Origin: Amyloporia xantha
Lineage: Eukaryota; Basidiomycota; Agaricomycetes; Polyporales; Adustoporiaceae
Length of the DNA: 64,000 bases
Reading direction: 5' to 3'
Assembly: GCA_036971615.1 (NCBI GenBank)
Contig: JAYKKR010000011.1
Coordinates: 558,001-622,000, forward strand
Part shown: positions 22,652 through 34,964 of the stretch, one piece after another
Position numbering within the stretch: the first letter of the stretch is position 1
Layout: the number at the start of each line of letters is the position of its first letter
The notes under the pieces: generated by a model
Seen by the model: the letters and a program-made list of their open reading frames with translations, nothing else
The model's database searches: none
What the model was told of the DNA's origin: nothing
Program-made: the position numbers and the translations under genes

Positions 22652-24166
22652 GTTGAGCAGTCGAAAGGGGTGAAGGTTATGCAAGTGACGATATGTGAGT
22701 GATTAGAGGCTAGTTTCGACGGGTACTGGGGTTTCGCTCTGCCCGAGCTCGTCTCCTCTTATATGATAGCAGGAGTGGCGACGAACAAAGGAGTGGAGCG
22801 TACAATGCAAACAGAGATCGCAAAGGCGATACACCTCATACCACGCGAGGCCGCGTGGACGGCACACAATGCCATCCGCTGTGTCCATCTCGCACTTGGA
22901 CGAGACATCACTTAGCCAGACTGGGGATCTGGAACGGGATTACCGTCAATAAATAAGAAATGCGCGCGAAGGGTGAGACACTGTGCGACACTGTACCCTA
23001 GAGAGCGATACGTATCCTCCAGATATGCCCGCGTCAAGTATTTCCATCGAGCCTAACCGAGATCCGAGAGGATCGGGTTTGAAAGCGCCGGTATTAACGG
23101 ACGACGGGGAATGAACATCTAGGACTAGTGTCGAGCAATACGAGTAGAGAAGGACGATATGATTGGCACCACGAGTAATGAAGGCGCGATATGTGCAGAC
23201 CAAGCGGAGGAAGCAAACATGACCCTCCAGGTCGCAGCACGAACGGAGTAAAGAAAACTTTTCGGACATACCTCATATACAAAGAACGAACGTTCGGCTC
23301 TCGGACGAATGGCGAATTAAGACTTAGAGTACTAGTCTTTCTCTACGCGCATCGACCCCTCGTCACCTTGATCCGGCTGTGTTTGGCCATTCAGATCGAA
23401 GTCAATTCAATCTACACGCAGCGGATGCAACTCACCTGTTGTAGGAAGCCCTCGTCACTGCTGGGATGCCAGTCGTTGCAGATGCCACTGAAGCATTCGG
23501 CTCAAACAGCGAATTTACGTTGGTGCTGTGTAGTCCGAGCGCGGGGAGACTTAGCTCTGCCTAGATCATGTCGCGGTACTTGTGGGACCTTTCTTTTCGA
23601 ATCCTATACACACAACCTTCGGAAACGCTTCACCTGGTAATAAGAATGAGTACGTCCCTTCAGGAATGGACGACTAGGAAAGTCGTAGCTTCTCCTCCGT
23701 GGCTTCTCCAGATTCTGTTTCTTCATGACGCACCTTGATCCTGTACATGGGATTGTAAGAAGTGCAGAATTGGGCTTACATGGATAAATCGAACAACGTG
23801 TTTCGTGACCACGGCACACCTTGGTCCTGGCGGTACCATGACAGAAGAATAATTGTGATGTAAATTGGACATTCCGAGTCCTGACAGGCAGTCCGTTGTC
23901 AGGAGAGCCGTGCAAACCTTGAAGCTTGAAGCTTGAGGTACAAATAAACACGTACCAGGCAGTACGTTCACCACCCTTTACAAGGTAACAAATGATTTTT
24001 TCTGGCATCTGTTTTCGGTCTATACATTCAATTTGTTACAGAATACATACCAGAGAACAGTGTATAATCTATTTCACAGCAAAACAAAAGCAAGATCGAC
24101 AGCAAGGTGAAAACAATACTAAAACCATGTAGTCACTACGAAATCCAGTACTATGTAGATGATGCA
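22652..24166. other. Cargo-region spacer, no supported gene
   Basis: Several frames of 60-150 codons exist on both strands (for example 22946-23269, 23191-23640, 23604-24008). None splices into a longer product or shows motifs. Part must be the promoter of the protein A gene. Confidence 0.4.
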
Positions 24167-24652
24167 TCAATGAGAAGAGTCCGGTGGAAAGCTAGGTAAT
24201 GAATACATGGCCCGTGCACTACAGCGAGCCAGTCTTGCACGGATACGCTCCTCTATAGCTCTCTCGGAAGCCCAGGTGGCTATCCATAGACCACGATATT
24301 CCCCATACAGGACCTCTGATGTTGATAATGCATCGCTCATACGTGATAGTCTTTCATCACGTAGTTGCACCTGGCGGACTAGATCAATCACAATTCGGCG
24401 AAGCTCTTGATCTGAGAGTGCTTCAGATTATGTGGTTGGCTACTGCTTATGTCGGCAAGGACATTTATGCTCACCTGCGAGATTGGGCTCAGAACCCAAG
24501 GAGTAGAGGCCCTTAGCCTTAGTCTCCTCGTAATCTCGAGATATCTCCTTGACTTCAGCATGCCAGGCCTTGCGCACTTGGGCTAATCGGTCAAAGGCCT
24601 CAATCTCGTAACGATACCTAAAGCCGATATCAGTCAACGGTAGCTGCGCCAT
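24167..24652 (-). CDS. Small coiled-coil protein, unknown
   Basis: Two exons (24652-24475, 24420-24167) with a clean 54-nt intron give 143 residues, starting MAQLPLTDIGFRYRYEIEAF. The protein is highly charged and helical, with AFDRLAQVRKAWHAEVKEI and LRRIVIDLVRQVQLRDERL as likely coiled-coil segments and a second helix rich in Glu and Arg. There is no membrane segment or catalytic motif. It lies between other minus-strand cargo genes of the giant element. The frame stays open and the phases match across the intron, which is my main evidence that it is a gene. Confidence 0.6.
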
Positions 24653-25093
24653 CGATTGCTAATCCTCACAATAACGGAGGGAGCGCATCGGGGCTATCCT
24701 GAGCGATGCTTTGCGTAGGCGAGTTGTCTTTCGAGAGCATGAAATATGGTGCGGATACTACGTGAAGTGGTGGTCAACCGACGCGACCATGAGGTATGGG
24801 GCCTGCTGTTAATTCAGCGGAGTCGGAGGTCTCCGTTTGATCTCAGCATGTCTCGTGGCCAGTGCAAGGCGATCGAAGATACATGGTGTGACAAGAGGAT
24901 AAGATATCTCGACAAAACTCTGCTACGAACAAGATGGGTACAGTACTTGGTGACGAAACACTCCCCGTAGTCTATATACTGCAGGAGTAGCATAAGCTAA
25001 TGATAAAGATGATGTCCAGTCCAGCCCATGTTCAGCTGGAGCAAATCGATTACTGCAGGATACCCGTACATACAAACAAAACTCCAGGGATAA
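24653..25093. other. Spacer between cargo genes
   Basis: No coding signal beyond a short plus-strand frame at 24746-24970 without features. It holds the promoter of the small coiled-coil gene. Confidence 0.4.
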
Positions 25094-26028
25094 TTACAAG
25101 ATCTCACGACCAGCAAGCTTAAGAGTCAGAAGGTATTCACACCGCTGAATAAACATGTTATTCCACGAAGCCAATCTGGACCGAAACGGAGATTGCACCT
25201 CACCATTCGCAACCGTCGTGGTCGTAGTTGTCGTGGTTGTCGTGGTCGTGGTTGTGGCCGTCCTTGTGATATTTCGCGCCGTGTGCTTCGTGGTCGAAGC
25301 ATTCTCCATCCCTGCAGACTCCAGCGGGATTTGCTCCCACGGCTTGGTAGAGAGCAGGTTCGACAGCTGAGTAATTTTCTCCCCAATGACAGCAAGGTCA
25401 GCCTTTATACTTCCTACGTCCTGATGGCACCAGAGGATGTCCACATAATGAGTGAAAAGTATTCAAAATGTATCATGTCAACAGACCTGTCCATCCTGCT
25501 TGCGGCTGTGAATATCACTGGTCGAGGCGTCGCAATGACCCGCACGCTGCGGCTCCTGCCTTGGAGATACAAGAGGTTCACGGACATCGGCCATACCTTG
25601 GTCGGACATACCCTCACTAGAGAACTCGAACTCTGTAGTCGGTGCATCCGCCGCTGATTTATTGTCGACTTCAACGAAAGATGACGCATTCCGGTTGATG
25701 TCGGGGGACGGCGGCGTGTTGAACAAAGGAGACCAAGGCGACGCAATGGTTATCGCAGCAGGAACACTCATTCCAGCAGAGTTCGCAGCGTTCCCTGCGC
25801 CAACGACCGGATTTGGAGGAATTGAATCGCTGCCGGCGACTGTGGTGTGTTTGTCCGGAGAGATCACTCGAAGAGATCCGGATGTGCTTTCAGGTAGTCA
25901 TGATCAGACGAGTGGATCACGAAGAAACATCAAGCGACGCACCGTTCCGTGTATCGCCCGCCACGAGCATTGCTCACAATGTCGCTCCAATCGAACCTAG
26001 ATCCCATAGCCTGAGTGTTATTCGACAT
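25094..26028 (-). CDS. Low-complexity cargo protein with Thr tract, unknown
   Basis: Three exons (26028-25943, 25886-25487, 25420-25094) give 270 residues from MSNNTQAMGSRFDWSDIVSN. The middle is disordered, rich in Ser, Pro, Asp and Ala. A short helical segment follows (DVGSIKADLAVIGEKITQL), then a run of about 14 threonines encoded by ACN codons at about 25209-25262, then a basic-hydrophobic end, IQRCEYLLTLKLAGREIL. The exon phases fit exactly. No domain is recognised. The Thr tract is encoded by a short-unit repeat and is likely to vary in length between strains. Confidence 0.6.
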
Positions 26029-26955
26029 TGCTCGCCGGCGCGATGGAGAGTCCCTAGCGCAAACCTCGGACATCAGTCATCTACACGTCTGCAGCATAGC
26101 CCAAGGCCATCAGGACTCACCTTGATCCGCGGCGCCTGGAGTCCCCAGACTCACCGATGTCGGGAGTACCGTCTTCAGTGTATGCTCGAAAGCGTTTTAA
26201 CTCACTAATGCCGCTGAAAGAGGGATTGCCGTCCTGAGAACGCGAACGCTTGCCCAAGCCTGGGGTTTGAGGCCGTCTCAAGTACATGCTGCGAGCTTCG
26301 AACTGAGGTGAAATTTTGTTTGCGACTCACTCACCCGAGAGCCAGCTACTGTCTTATAACATCGTGAGGAACAATGCACTATGGCCGACAGCCACTCTAC
26401 ATATGCATCGTGTTGGCCTCGCCCAGGGACCGGCAAGGTAAAGGAAGCTGAAATGAAAGTACTGCGAGCACTCACCAAGTAAGAGGACAATGAGCACATG
26501 TCAGAGACGAACACGAGATCAATGATTTTGGAACAAGCCCATCCCTCCTCTGCAGGAGTGCCGATGGAGCATAGAATAATGCAGTGGACGGTTAACTGCA
26601 AAGTCATTCATGCGTTCCAGCATCGAGGGCCCAGGGCGGGCGATACAATGTCGGCATTGCTGAGGCACAATAGCATCGTGGTGGCTCATTGTCGCATTTG
26701 ATGACATAGGCCATGGGCGGTGGTCGACGTCATATTGGGCACAGCAAAGGTGCGAGCGCATGCATGTAACTAGTAGCTGTAGGCTTTGGCGGCGGGCGCT
26801 CTAAGGAGCGCCGAATGCTTGTCGGGGTTACTTTATGCGTCGGACATGCTGATAAATATAGCTGGGGCGCGTTACAGATAAGAATCAACATTCATTCCGT
26901 GCAGTCCTCCATATTTAATACATATTGTTCGGGGACTCGAAAGCATTTCTACAAT
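26029..26955. other. Spacer between cargo genes
   Basis: Short frames only (26278-26607, 26519-26761). I found no splice-consistent gene. It should hold the promoter of the 25094-26028 gene. Confidence 0.4.
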
Positions 26956-28033
26956 CTAGGATAGACTAGACGCAGCCATAGATGAATACCGTTGGAGATG
27001 ACGGATTTCCTCGCTTCTATCCTGAATGATAGACGTCAAATGGGTGATCTGAAAGCGCGTTGTTGGCAGTAATACTGTATCGGAATCAGGCAACGAACCT
27101 GCTGCGAACATCGGATGTGATCATTCATTATGGTAAGAATCTGACACAATAATTAGGAAGGTCATCAAGGGAATGAAATTAAGCTTAGCCACCTTTGAAG
27201 GAACAGCGTTCAATTCGTCGATGGAGACCGCATCGTTGCATTCGGTGTCTTCAGCGATCAGACTTTCGCCTCTGGAGTCTTCATGAAAAGTTATATATGC
27301 ATGGATTCTGACCAAGACGTCGAGAATCTTGCGGCGCTCCTCGAGAGCCTGTCGGTCTTTAGCATGACATTGAACGGCGAAGGACAACGAAAGCGAACCT
27401 TTTCTTTGGTGATATTTGGAGCCTTCGCTGACCCTACAGCACTCCCGAGCTGATTGTACCTGCAGACAAGTAAGATGCAATCGGCACCAGAAGGTACAGA
27501 GGAGCGTACTTTGCAATGCCTGTTGTTGTGATACATATCTCCTGTGTATTATCATCGTAAGTAATTCTGCGACATCTTGCCTACACGACAGTCAGCACGA
27601 CAGCCGGCAATAATAACTTATGCAAGGGTACCTCCTTGTTGAGTGCCTTCTTGACGAACTCGATATGACGACTGCCGAGGTCACTGCCTTCCAATTGACA
27701 TAGCTGACGAGCTAGGAACAGATATGCGCGATCAGAACATGTGTCATGGATTCTGTCAGTACCGGTCCTGACCTTTCGCACAAAGAGTTGACAAAGAAAA
27801 GCGGGTATTTTTTTCCTTGACCAGGCTTATAAGAGCTTGTTGAACACCTGAGAAGCGGTCAGTACAGCATAGACTACTCTCCGCAAAGACAACGCACGCT
27901 TGGAGTACGTAGTCCGAGAAGCTACCATCTCGACGATGAGAACTTCAATCAACAAGTCGAAGACGAGACGGTAAGTGGCTCCGACGGTGGGACGCTGAGC
28001 TTGAGAAAGTAATATACTTGAATAGGATTGCAT
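26956..28033 (-). CDS. Helical cargo protein, unknown, six exons
   Basis: Exons 28033-27848, 27772-27632, 27580-27460, 27398-27193, 27140-27099 and 27048-26956 join in phase to 262 residues, starting MQSYSSILLSQAQRPTVG. The sequence is mainly helical with a moderately hydrophobic centre (TTGIAKYAPLYLLVPIASYL), a basic helix with KDRQALEERRKILDVLVRI, an acidic loop, and a terminal coiled-coil-like exon (ITHLTSIIQDRSEEIRHLQR). If the last intron is not removed, the protein ends earlier with a hydrophobic tail (a stop at 27121 in the retained intron), so alternative C-termini are possible. I do not recognise the family. It is the last of the block of minus-strand cargo genes. Confidence 0.6.
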
Positions 28034-29696
28034 TGTGCCTCTCTTATTGGTACATTGTTCCTGACGTCAGCACCATCGCTTCTGCTTCGGCTCATATACA
28101 TCGGGCCTCCGCCAATATCACTCTTCAGAGGGCTGGAGTCGATGGTGTGCGTAGACAAAACCCTAGAGGGCAGGTCAGTGTAACGGTTCGATCGGCCGCG
28201 GAACCTCCAGCCACTCCCGCGCGACCGTCTCCACGCTCACGATCCGATCACACACGCCCGCCCACTCTGGCGGCATGCTCCTGTAGTCCATCAGGTGCAC
28301 CCGGATCCAAAGCTCTATGCACGCACACGTCCGGGGCGGCACTGCCCTCGTACCGCCCTCGCAGGCGCTCCGCGCTTCTCCCTCCTCCTCGCAGCACCCA
28401 CCGCTACACCTCCGCGGCCCCAGCCTTTGCACACAGCCCCGAACCCCGGCGCGAGCCCCTGCCCCACCCCCATCTGCTCATACGACGACGTGAACGTGTT
28501 CACCGTCGTCTCTGACACGCTCCGCGCGATCAGTAATGCCAGACTGTCTCCTGATCTCCAGCAACTGCAGATCCGCGTCGCGTCACGACGCAGTCAGCAT
28601 GGCATGGGACAGGCACTGGTGCTCACCCTGTGTGCCGGCCTGATCTGCACATCGTATGACGGGCGGTCCTCCTGGTCCTCCAGCACCTGCGGTGGGAGCG
28701 GCTTCGCCGATCGCGCCGCCTCTGCCTGTGCCTCCTCCCCGAGGGTGTGGGACGGCGCTGCAGATGTCAATGACTCCGTATCGGTGTACGAGGGCTGGGA
28801 CTGGTGTTACGGAGGCTGCAGGCTCCTGGTGTAGTTGGACAATCTATAAAATATAGGTCAATCATGGCTGTTAAAGTTGGAGGGACGAATACGGACGTTA
28901 CCAACCCCCAAATGATAAGGCATTGAGCGATATGTTGTGCTTACGTTGGTGCTCAGCGTGTGCAAAGCGGGCGGGATCGCTGAGCTACGGGAGATCCAGA
29001 GTGTCGAAGATGTGTTCTGCCATCCTATAGCTAGGGAGTCAAGAGACGTAGCCGTTCGAACGCGCGAGTCCTGACGGGGCGAGCAATTCACGTGCCTTCG
29101 GCCGCTTCCGCTCGTCATGTGACATAACACCCGCGAGATTTTGACAAGTCCAAAATGGCCTCCTAGGGAGAAAGCAATATAACAGTTTGAACTGTTGGCT
29201 TTCTCAGTTGAAGTTGTTTCTGGTACTCTTGAGTGGTTCACTTATCAGGTCTCTCTCTAAACCTTTTAACGAGTCGTCCATCCCGCTAATGAAATCGCAG
29301 AGATCCCGGATCGTGCAATCTTATTACCACTAAACTCGTAGCCTGTCGCACTTCAATCCGCAACATTCTCGGTTGTATAGGGACAGGAATGCAGTTCACT
29401 CGCTTCGGTCGACCAACATCCCTCGCCTGCTTCATCCCTCTGGAAGGTAGTCAGACATACCAGAATAAGTGCGGTATGTACAAGGGAATACGCGAATGTT
29501 TGCCACTGACTAGTTATCATCTAGGAGATCGGACCGGGCGCGTGGATCGAGGACTGCATGCAGGCAGTGACAATCCGCCACTCGGTGTTTGAGGAGTAGA
29601 GGTACAAAGGATCGGGGTGGCGGGATTCGCTTAAGTCAGTCCTTTTAAGAACTGCCCCTTCTCCGCGAGAGGCAGAATCACCCTCTTGATTTCGCC
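28034..29696. other. Spacer with a GC-rich island
   Basis: From about 28190 to 28830 the sequence is distinctly richer in G and C than the rest of the element. It holds long open frames on both strands (for example 28175-28432 minus, 28018-28515 plus). The minus frame ends DRIVSVETVAREWLEVPRPI, which looks protein-like but has no intact start or domain. It may be a captured gene fragment. The remainder (28860-29696) shows no gene. Confidence 0.4.
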
Positions 29697-31219
29697 ATGA
29701 CTTATTGGACTTTGACAGCACCGCGCCCTCGACTACCTCGCAAATTTATCATTCAACTGCCTACTTTATACCCCGGTGGACGTCACCAGGAATTCAAGCA
29801 CACACAGCGAATCAAACTCAAGCGACGTGAACGACTTCTTTCCGTTATACATGATAAAGAAGGCCCATCTCATGCCAACGTCCGGAATTCGGATACAGCT
29901 GGCCCTAGTCATCTGGTTAGTCCTCTGAGTCCTTCGTTCCAGGGCGCACCCTCATGTGATTGTACTTCTCTGGCAGAGTTTGGACGAAACTGGACATATT
30001 CAGGGGAGTGGCATCGATGCCCTGCCTCGGGGGGGATCTGTAGAGAGAGGGAGTTTTGAACCGAAAGCCCCGCCGCAGCAGGCCGACATTAACATCGGCG
30101 AGATATTGTCTTCGCGAGGAACGTCTTTTTCGACTATTCGAAGCTCCCAACGGTCACCTGCTGCGGGTGAAGGGCGCCGTGAAGTTGGTGAGTTATGTTC
30201 TACCAATAACTGCGGGTCTCAATTTGATCTACAAGGCTTAACTATCCAGAAGCGGAGGAGCTCACTAAGTCTGCGCCAGCAGATAAGCATCAAGGCCATT
30301 CGGACGCTCGCGACCCAACTAAACACCTTTTGAGGGGCAGATCGAGGGGCATCCGGCAGGTTAGCTCTTTGCCTATCACAGCTCTGCGACATATCTCATA
30401 CGCAGAAACAGGTGGGAATCCATTTCGCCGACGGACATGAGCCCGCTCTGTCCATGGCGACGACATCGGCGATGAACCTACTTCCTAGCGTTGGAGCTAG
30501 GGAGCGAAGTTTGAAGATTTCCGCCGGTGACGAGGAAGGCGATCACGGAGCAAGTCCTGCTCCATACATTGACAAAGGGGTATGTCGTTCGTTGATGTAC
30601 TCTCCCCTCTACATGGTACTACCTGCTGAGCGGCTTTGATGTACAGAAAAGCGTGCAACGCCAAAAACCTAAGGCAGTCGGTCGCTCAGCTTCAGTCGAA
30701 AGCAGCTCACAGAGCTCTCTATCTCCTGCCCCTTCGGATACAACATCCGATGGCATCGACGATGCCAGGGCTCTCATAACAGATCCACAGGTATATTTAC
30801 GTTATTTTGTGTGCTGAATCCAAGTGACTAATCAACTCACTGTCCAGGGCCAAAGTATGACTCGCCAATCTCATAAGATCAACAAGACTCGGCACTATAC
30901 GTCGTGGTTCTCATCGTCAAGCGGTGCACCGATGGCCAATCCTCCTCTTCTGCACACCTCCACGGACCTCGCTATTGGTGACCTCTACATCCATTCTCTG
31001 GTCTTTCGAGGCAAGGACATGTTGCAAGTATGGATTCTGCTCAAGGATACGGCTTCGGGTAGGTTGAACTGGACTCCGGTTCCATCTATCAGAGATTTGC
31101 GTCACCCGCTTCTGAAAGCTAGAGCCTTGGCTTTCAAGGAGAGCACCAAGGTGCCTTCATGGGTCACGCTGAATACCAAACGCCGGAAGATGTGGTCTCC
31201 AGAGCTCCTTACACTGTAG
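29697..31219 (+). CDS. Cargo protein of unknown function, six exons
   Basis: Exons 29697-29915, 29977-30187, 30250-30359, 30412-30579, 30647-30790 and 30848-31219 join in phase to 407 residues. The N-terminal two-thirds are polar and disordered (Ser, Arg, Gly, Glu rich). The last exon encodes a folded-looking domain of about 110 residues: FSSSSGAPMANPPLLHTST, then DLYIHSLVFRGKDMLQVWIL and LNWTPVPSIRDLRHPLLKAR, ending KRRKMWSPELLTL. The basic segments could contact nucleic acid, but that is conjecture. The precise phase match over five introns makes the gene model reliable even though the function is unknown. It starts the plus-strand half of the cargo. Confidence 0.65.
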
Positions 31220-32185
31220 CATATTTTCTTCTGTATGTGAAATTTCCTGGCACCAATTGCAATTATTCTATTCTGTACATGTTCGACCTGAACGTCCTGT
31301 TCACGGAAGCATTCATTCACGGAAGGTCGTGGAAGTCGTAGCGACGCATTATATTTCATGCTCACCGTGAACATCTAGCAGTATGAGACTGTCGGGAGCG
31401 TACTAGACTACCACGTCGTGGATAAATCTGTGTACCAGAGTCGGATCAGCCTTAGACAGACCTTCCAGCACGATTCGCAATTGCAAGCGTCTCTAGCTGG
31501 TTGATCGGCGGTGTCTCAGCGCCCAGGTTATGTAAGCAAACCCGGGGCGCCAAGCCGATCCAGGATCTACGAAGCTTTTCCTTGGGCTCAACGCATTCTA
31601 GATCTGTATTCCAACTTCAACGCGCTGTTTTTAAATGTGTCTTCGACAACTTGCACCGCTACCTGATTAGCTACGTAAGTCATATGAAATGTGCTGCCGA
31701 GGGTAAAGATGCACTCCGTATCTTGCAATCACCAGTTAGCAAGGAAGCGTCAGGCCGGCGGCTGGAGAAAATGAGGCAAGGAGACCTCGATAAACACAGG
31801 AGCAAAATGTATGTTTACACTGCCCGGAAAGAATAACACTGATGTACGCTGCTGAATTGGATAGACCAACTTTGAGGGAGAGGAAGTGCTCCAAGGCCTG
31901 CGCGAGTGTATCGTGCCGAAACACCGCGACGACGACATCGAGGATGGCCGCAAGCACTTCACCGAGACGAAGGCATCTATGCTAGGCTGCTTGCGTCACG
32001 TACACGTGTAGACGTCCTTACATTGTGTTGGTGACCTCGATTATATTGAGCTTACCATTGTCTGCGCGCCTGAGCCACCTGGGTGGCGATGACTTTGTGG
32101 TACTGTCGCCTTAAATTCGCGAGGTGAAGTGATCGCCAGCTATATCCTGCGTTCATCGTCATTGCCACAGCATACCTTCCGCACC
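31220..32185 (+). other. Probable gene fragment, unresolved
   Basis: Coding-like pieces on the plus strand occur at about 31520-31680 (YEAFPWAQRILDLYSNFNAL), 31708-31806 (DALRILQSPVSKEASGRRLE) and 31868-31985 (GEEVLQGLRECIVPKHRDDD). The obvious splice sites do not keep them in one frame. It could be a broken cargo gene or one whose introns I misread. Confidence 0.35.
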
Positions 32186-34581
32186 ATGCCGCGTCGGACT
32201 GCGGCCGAAGTTATTGCACTGGGGGAATATCTCGAGCCCGACTTTAATCCGTATACTTTGACTTCTGCTCAGCTGCTAAGCATCTTCATCTGCCATGATA
32301 TCAAGTATCCGACAAAATACACGAAGCCCCAGCTTGTCCAGCTTTTCGATGCGGAAATTAAGCCTAGGGCAGATCAACTAAAGAAGGCAAGGTCGAAGAA
32401 GGAGAAAGGTGGGACTGGTGGTAGCGGAAACAAGGGAAATACCACTGTAAACTTGATAGACGAAGGCGGAAAGGTATGCATACCAATCTCATTGCTATGG
32501 CATCTGCTTAATCCTGCGGACAGTCTGACCGAGGATCATCTGCTCCCCTCTCTCGAACTCCCCCTCAAGAATTTCGGATTCTTTCTGAGGATTCTGGGTG
32601 GGAAACTAACAACGTCTTTCAATCCGGTGCTGCGTTGTATACTGCCCGGCCATCCTCCGACCGCGTCCGCACCAGCGTCGCTCCCCAGCCATCCCCCGAC
32701 CGCGTCCGCACCAGCGTCGCTCCCCAGCCATCCCCCGACCGCGTCCGCACCAGCGCCACTCCTCCAACCTCTTTGTTGTCGAGTAGGTCGACGACATCCG
32801 ACGCAATATCTTCATCTCCCGCCCGGCCATCTCATGTCCTTTCTCACAACATCACCGCTCCTTGGTCTTCGAGAAAGTCACGCAGGATTATGTCTACATC
32901 CCCTCATCGTACCACTAAGGCAGGCACCGAAGGAGAGACTCATGAAGACGGACCAGCAGATGCAGAACCGGAATCTCCAAGGGTTGATGAGCGAGCCGCC
33001 TCCCTGTCCGAACACCTTTCGGAAGGTAGGCGAGTCGCGCGGCCTGGCCGCTCATCTTCATTTATCCGTTTCCTTCTTGTGCTGCTTGCTCTAGTGCTTG
33101 CTCTAGTTGCATGGAGTGTCTTGTACCAGTACAAGCATGAATCCGCACAGATCGGGTTCTGTGATACTGATAAGACAACGAACGCGATCCTCGATGGTTA
33201 CAGGACTCGGCTTGCGGCGATCGACAGTTGTAACAGAGAGAACAGGACGACCCTATACTCAACCACTTCCGCAGCATCGGTACCCACTTCAGTGCATCCG
33301 CCTTCTTGGATGGCTTCAGAAGGATCGCAGGGCGATGCCGCATTTGATCTAGGTGTGGAAGCATGCCCACCGCTTCCTCTTGTCGCGCTGCCGCACCCAG
33401 AAGCCTGCACACCGTGTCCACGTCACGCAGCCTGTACACCCTCGACAATAACCTGTGACAATGGCTATGTCGTCTATCCACATCCCTTCTTCTACTTTGT
33501 TCCTGGCACTCTGTCTCTATCGCCTTCGTTCTCGAAGACATCCACAACCTTCACACGTCCTAGAAGCTTGTCGACGCTCGGTGCAGATACTCCAGACTTG
33601 ATCTATTTTGCGATTGCGCTTGTACTAGACGGCATGCCCGGAGTAGGTCCTGTCGCGCTCCCGCCTCGGTGCATGGAGGACCCACGTCGTAGCCTCCGCA
33701 TCAGCGCCCTATGCGAGGCTGTAAAGACCATGCTCGCTGCAGAACGTGGGAGGCGTATATGTGAAGGTGTACATGTAGGAGAACTGGAGGGTGATGAGGC
33801 GAAAGTGTGGGGGATTGAGCTGGAGCAGCTCAAGGGAGAGCTCAAGGATGATGTGAGTCATGAGGTAAGCATGCCGAAGTTAGCCACCTCGTTTTCTCTT
33901 GCTAATGACGGATGTGTCTGTATTCAGCCGGAGTTACTGGACACGTTACACGATACATTCGACGAAGTCCTCCAGCAACTAGTACAATCGCGCAGTGTTC
34001 TAATAAGCGAGGACACGGCGTAAGTACCCTTACCACAACGCTTCTATATTTTACTGAATCCCAACATTACAGAGGTAAACAATACCTTGCACATCGGACA
34101 CCGTCCATGAGCTGGTACTGTGTCGCCAAAGTCAGTACATGGTATGTCTGGATCAAATGGCAGAAGTCCATCACAAGTATGTGCATTATTGTATGATTTC
34201 TTCGTCCGTCACATCTAATCGTATCCAGGCAGCATACTTGTCATTTTGAGTGTCTTGATAATTAGAAGCCGACGGGCCAAGAATAGGGCTGAGAGCGAGC
34301 GTGTTGCCGCTCTCATTCAAGTTGCACTTAATCTCCTCCGGAGTCAGGAATTAGCGCACCGCGCGGAGCCGTTGACTGCGCCACAGCCTTACTTGTCTTC
34401 GTTCCAGCTCCGCGACCTGGTTTTGCAGGATGAGCATTCCATAAGGGTCCGCCGGCGGTTGTGGGAGCGTGTGGAATACGTCGTGGAAGGGAATGCAAAT
34501 GTCCGGACAAGTCTCGAGGAAGTCGAACATGGCGAAGAGTTGAAAGTATGGCGCTGGGTGGGCAGCGTGGGCATGAATTGA
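32186..34581 (+). CDS. HEH/LEM-like and MAN1-Src1 C-terminal inner nuclear membrane protein
   Basis: Five exons (32186-32473, 32524-33864, 33928-34019, 34073-34176, 34229-34581) give 725 residues. Residues ~15-70 form a helix-extension-helix fold (YTLTSAQLLSIFICHDIKYP, TKPQLVQLFDAEIKP) as in yeast Src1/Heh1 and LEM proteins. A basic, Ser-rich stretch follows, containing three 39-bp repeats (PSPDRVRTSVAPQ units, 32645-32760). Transmembrane helix 1 is at ~275-298 (FIRFLLVLLALVLALVAWSV) and a second at ~609-622 (SILVILSVLII). The last ~100 residues form the MSC domain: FQLRDLVLQDEH, RRRLWERVEYVVEGNANVRT, ELKVWRWVG. Family members sit in the inner nuclear membrane, facing chromatin at both ends, and help nuclear-pore assembly, rDNA anchoring and membrane repair. 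Having it inside a transposon is highly unusual. Confidence 0.9.
32645..32760 (+). repeat. 39-bp minisatellite, three units
   Basis: Three near-identical 39-bp copies lie in frame inside the HEH/MSC gene (units begin CCATCC...GACCGCGTCCGCACC). They add 13-residue blocks to the linker and are likely to vary in copy number. Confidence 0.85.
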
Positions 34582-34964
34582 TTTTAAATGACAGGTGTGA
34601 CTCTAGCCAGGCTACCAGTGATATAGTGTCGTTAAGGAATGGAATGTTACATTATTTAATCGTGCTGCAGCCCCTTGTAGTGCGAATATTTAAAAACAAC
34701 CGTCTCACAAAAAACCGAGAGATATCTATAGTATAGCACCGAGAGATATCTATAGTATAGCTTCATTCTAAGACTCTGGGCTTTCGGAGTGATCCGCATG
34801 CGTCGCGACACCCAAGACAGTCAGTCATCGAGTGGCTTTGATATCACTTTGTGCTCACGCATTGCGTTCTTCGTCGAAAGAGTTGTATTTCTCTCGGTCG
34901 TATCTTCTGCAGCTCCACACGCCGGAAAGTCTGCAGCTGGCCGTCTACGCTGCCCATTATCATA

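Noticed and set aside
25094..25444. Antisense poly-Val frame over the Thr tract (25155-25370 plus)
   Set aside because: A shadow of the ACN repeat. The minus-strand reading has consistent introns and phase.
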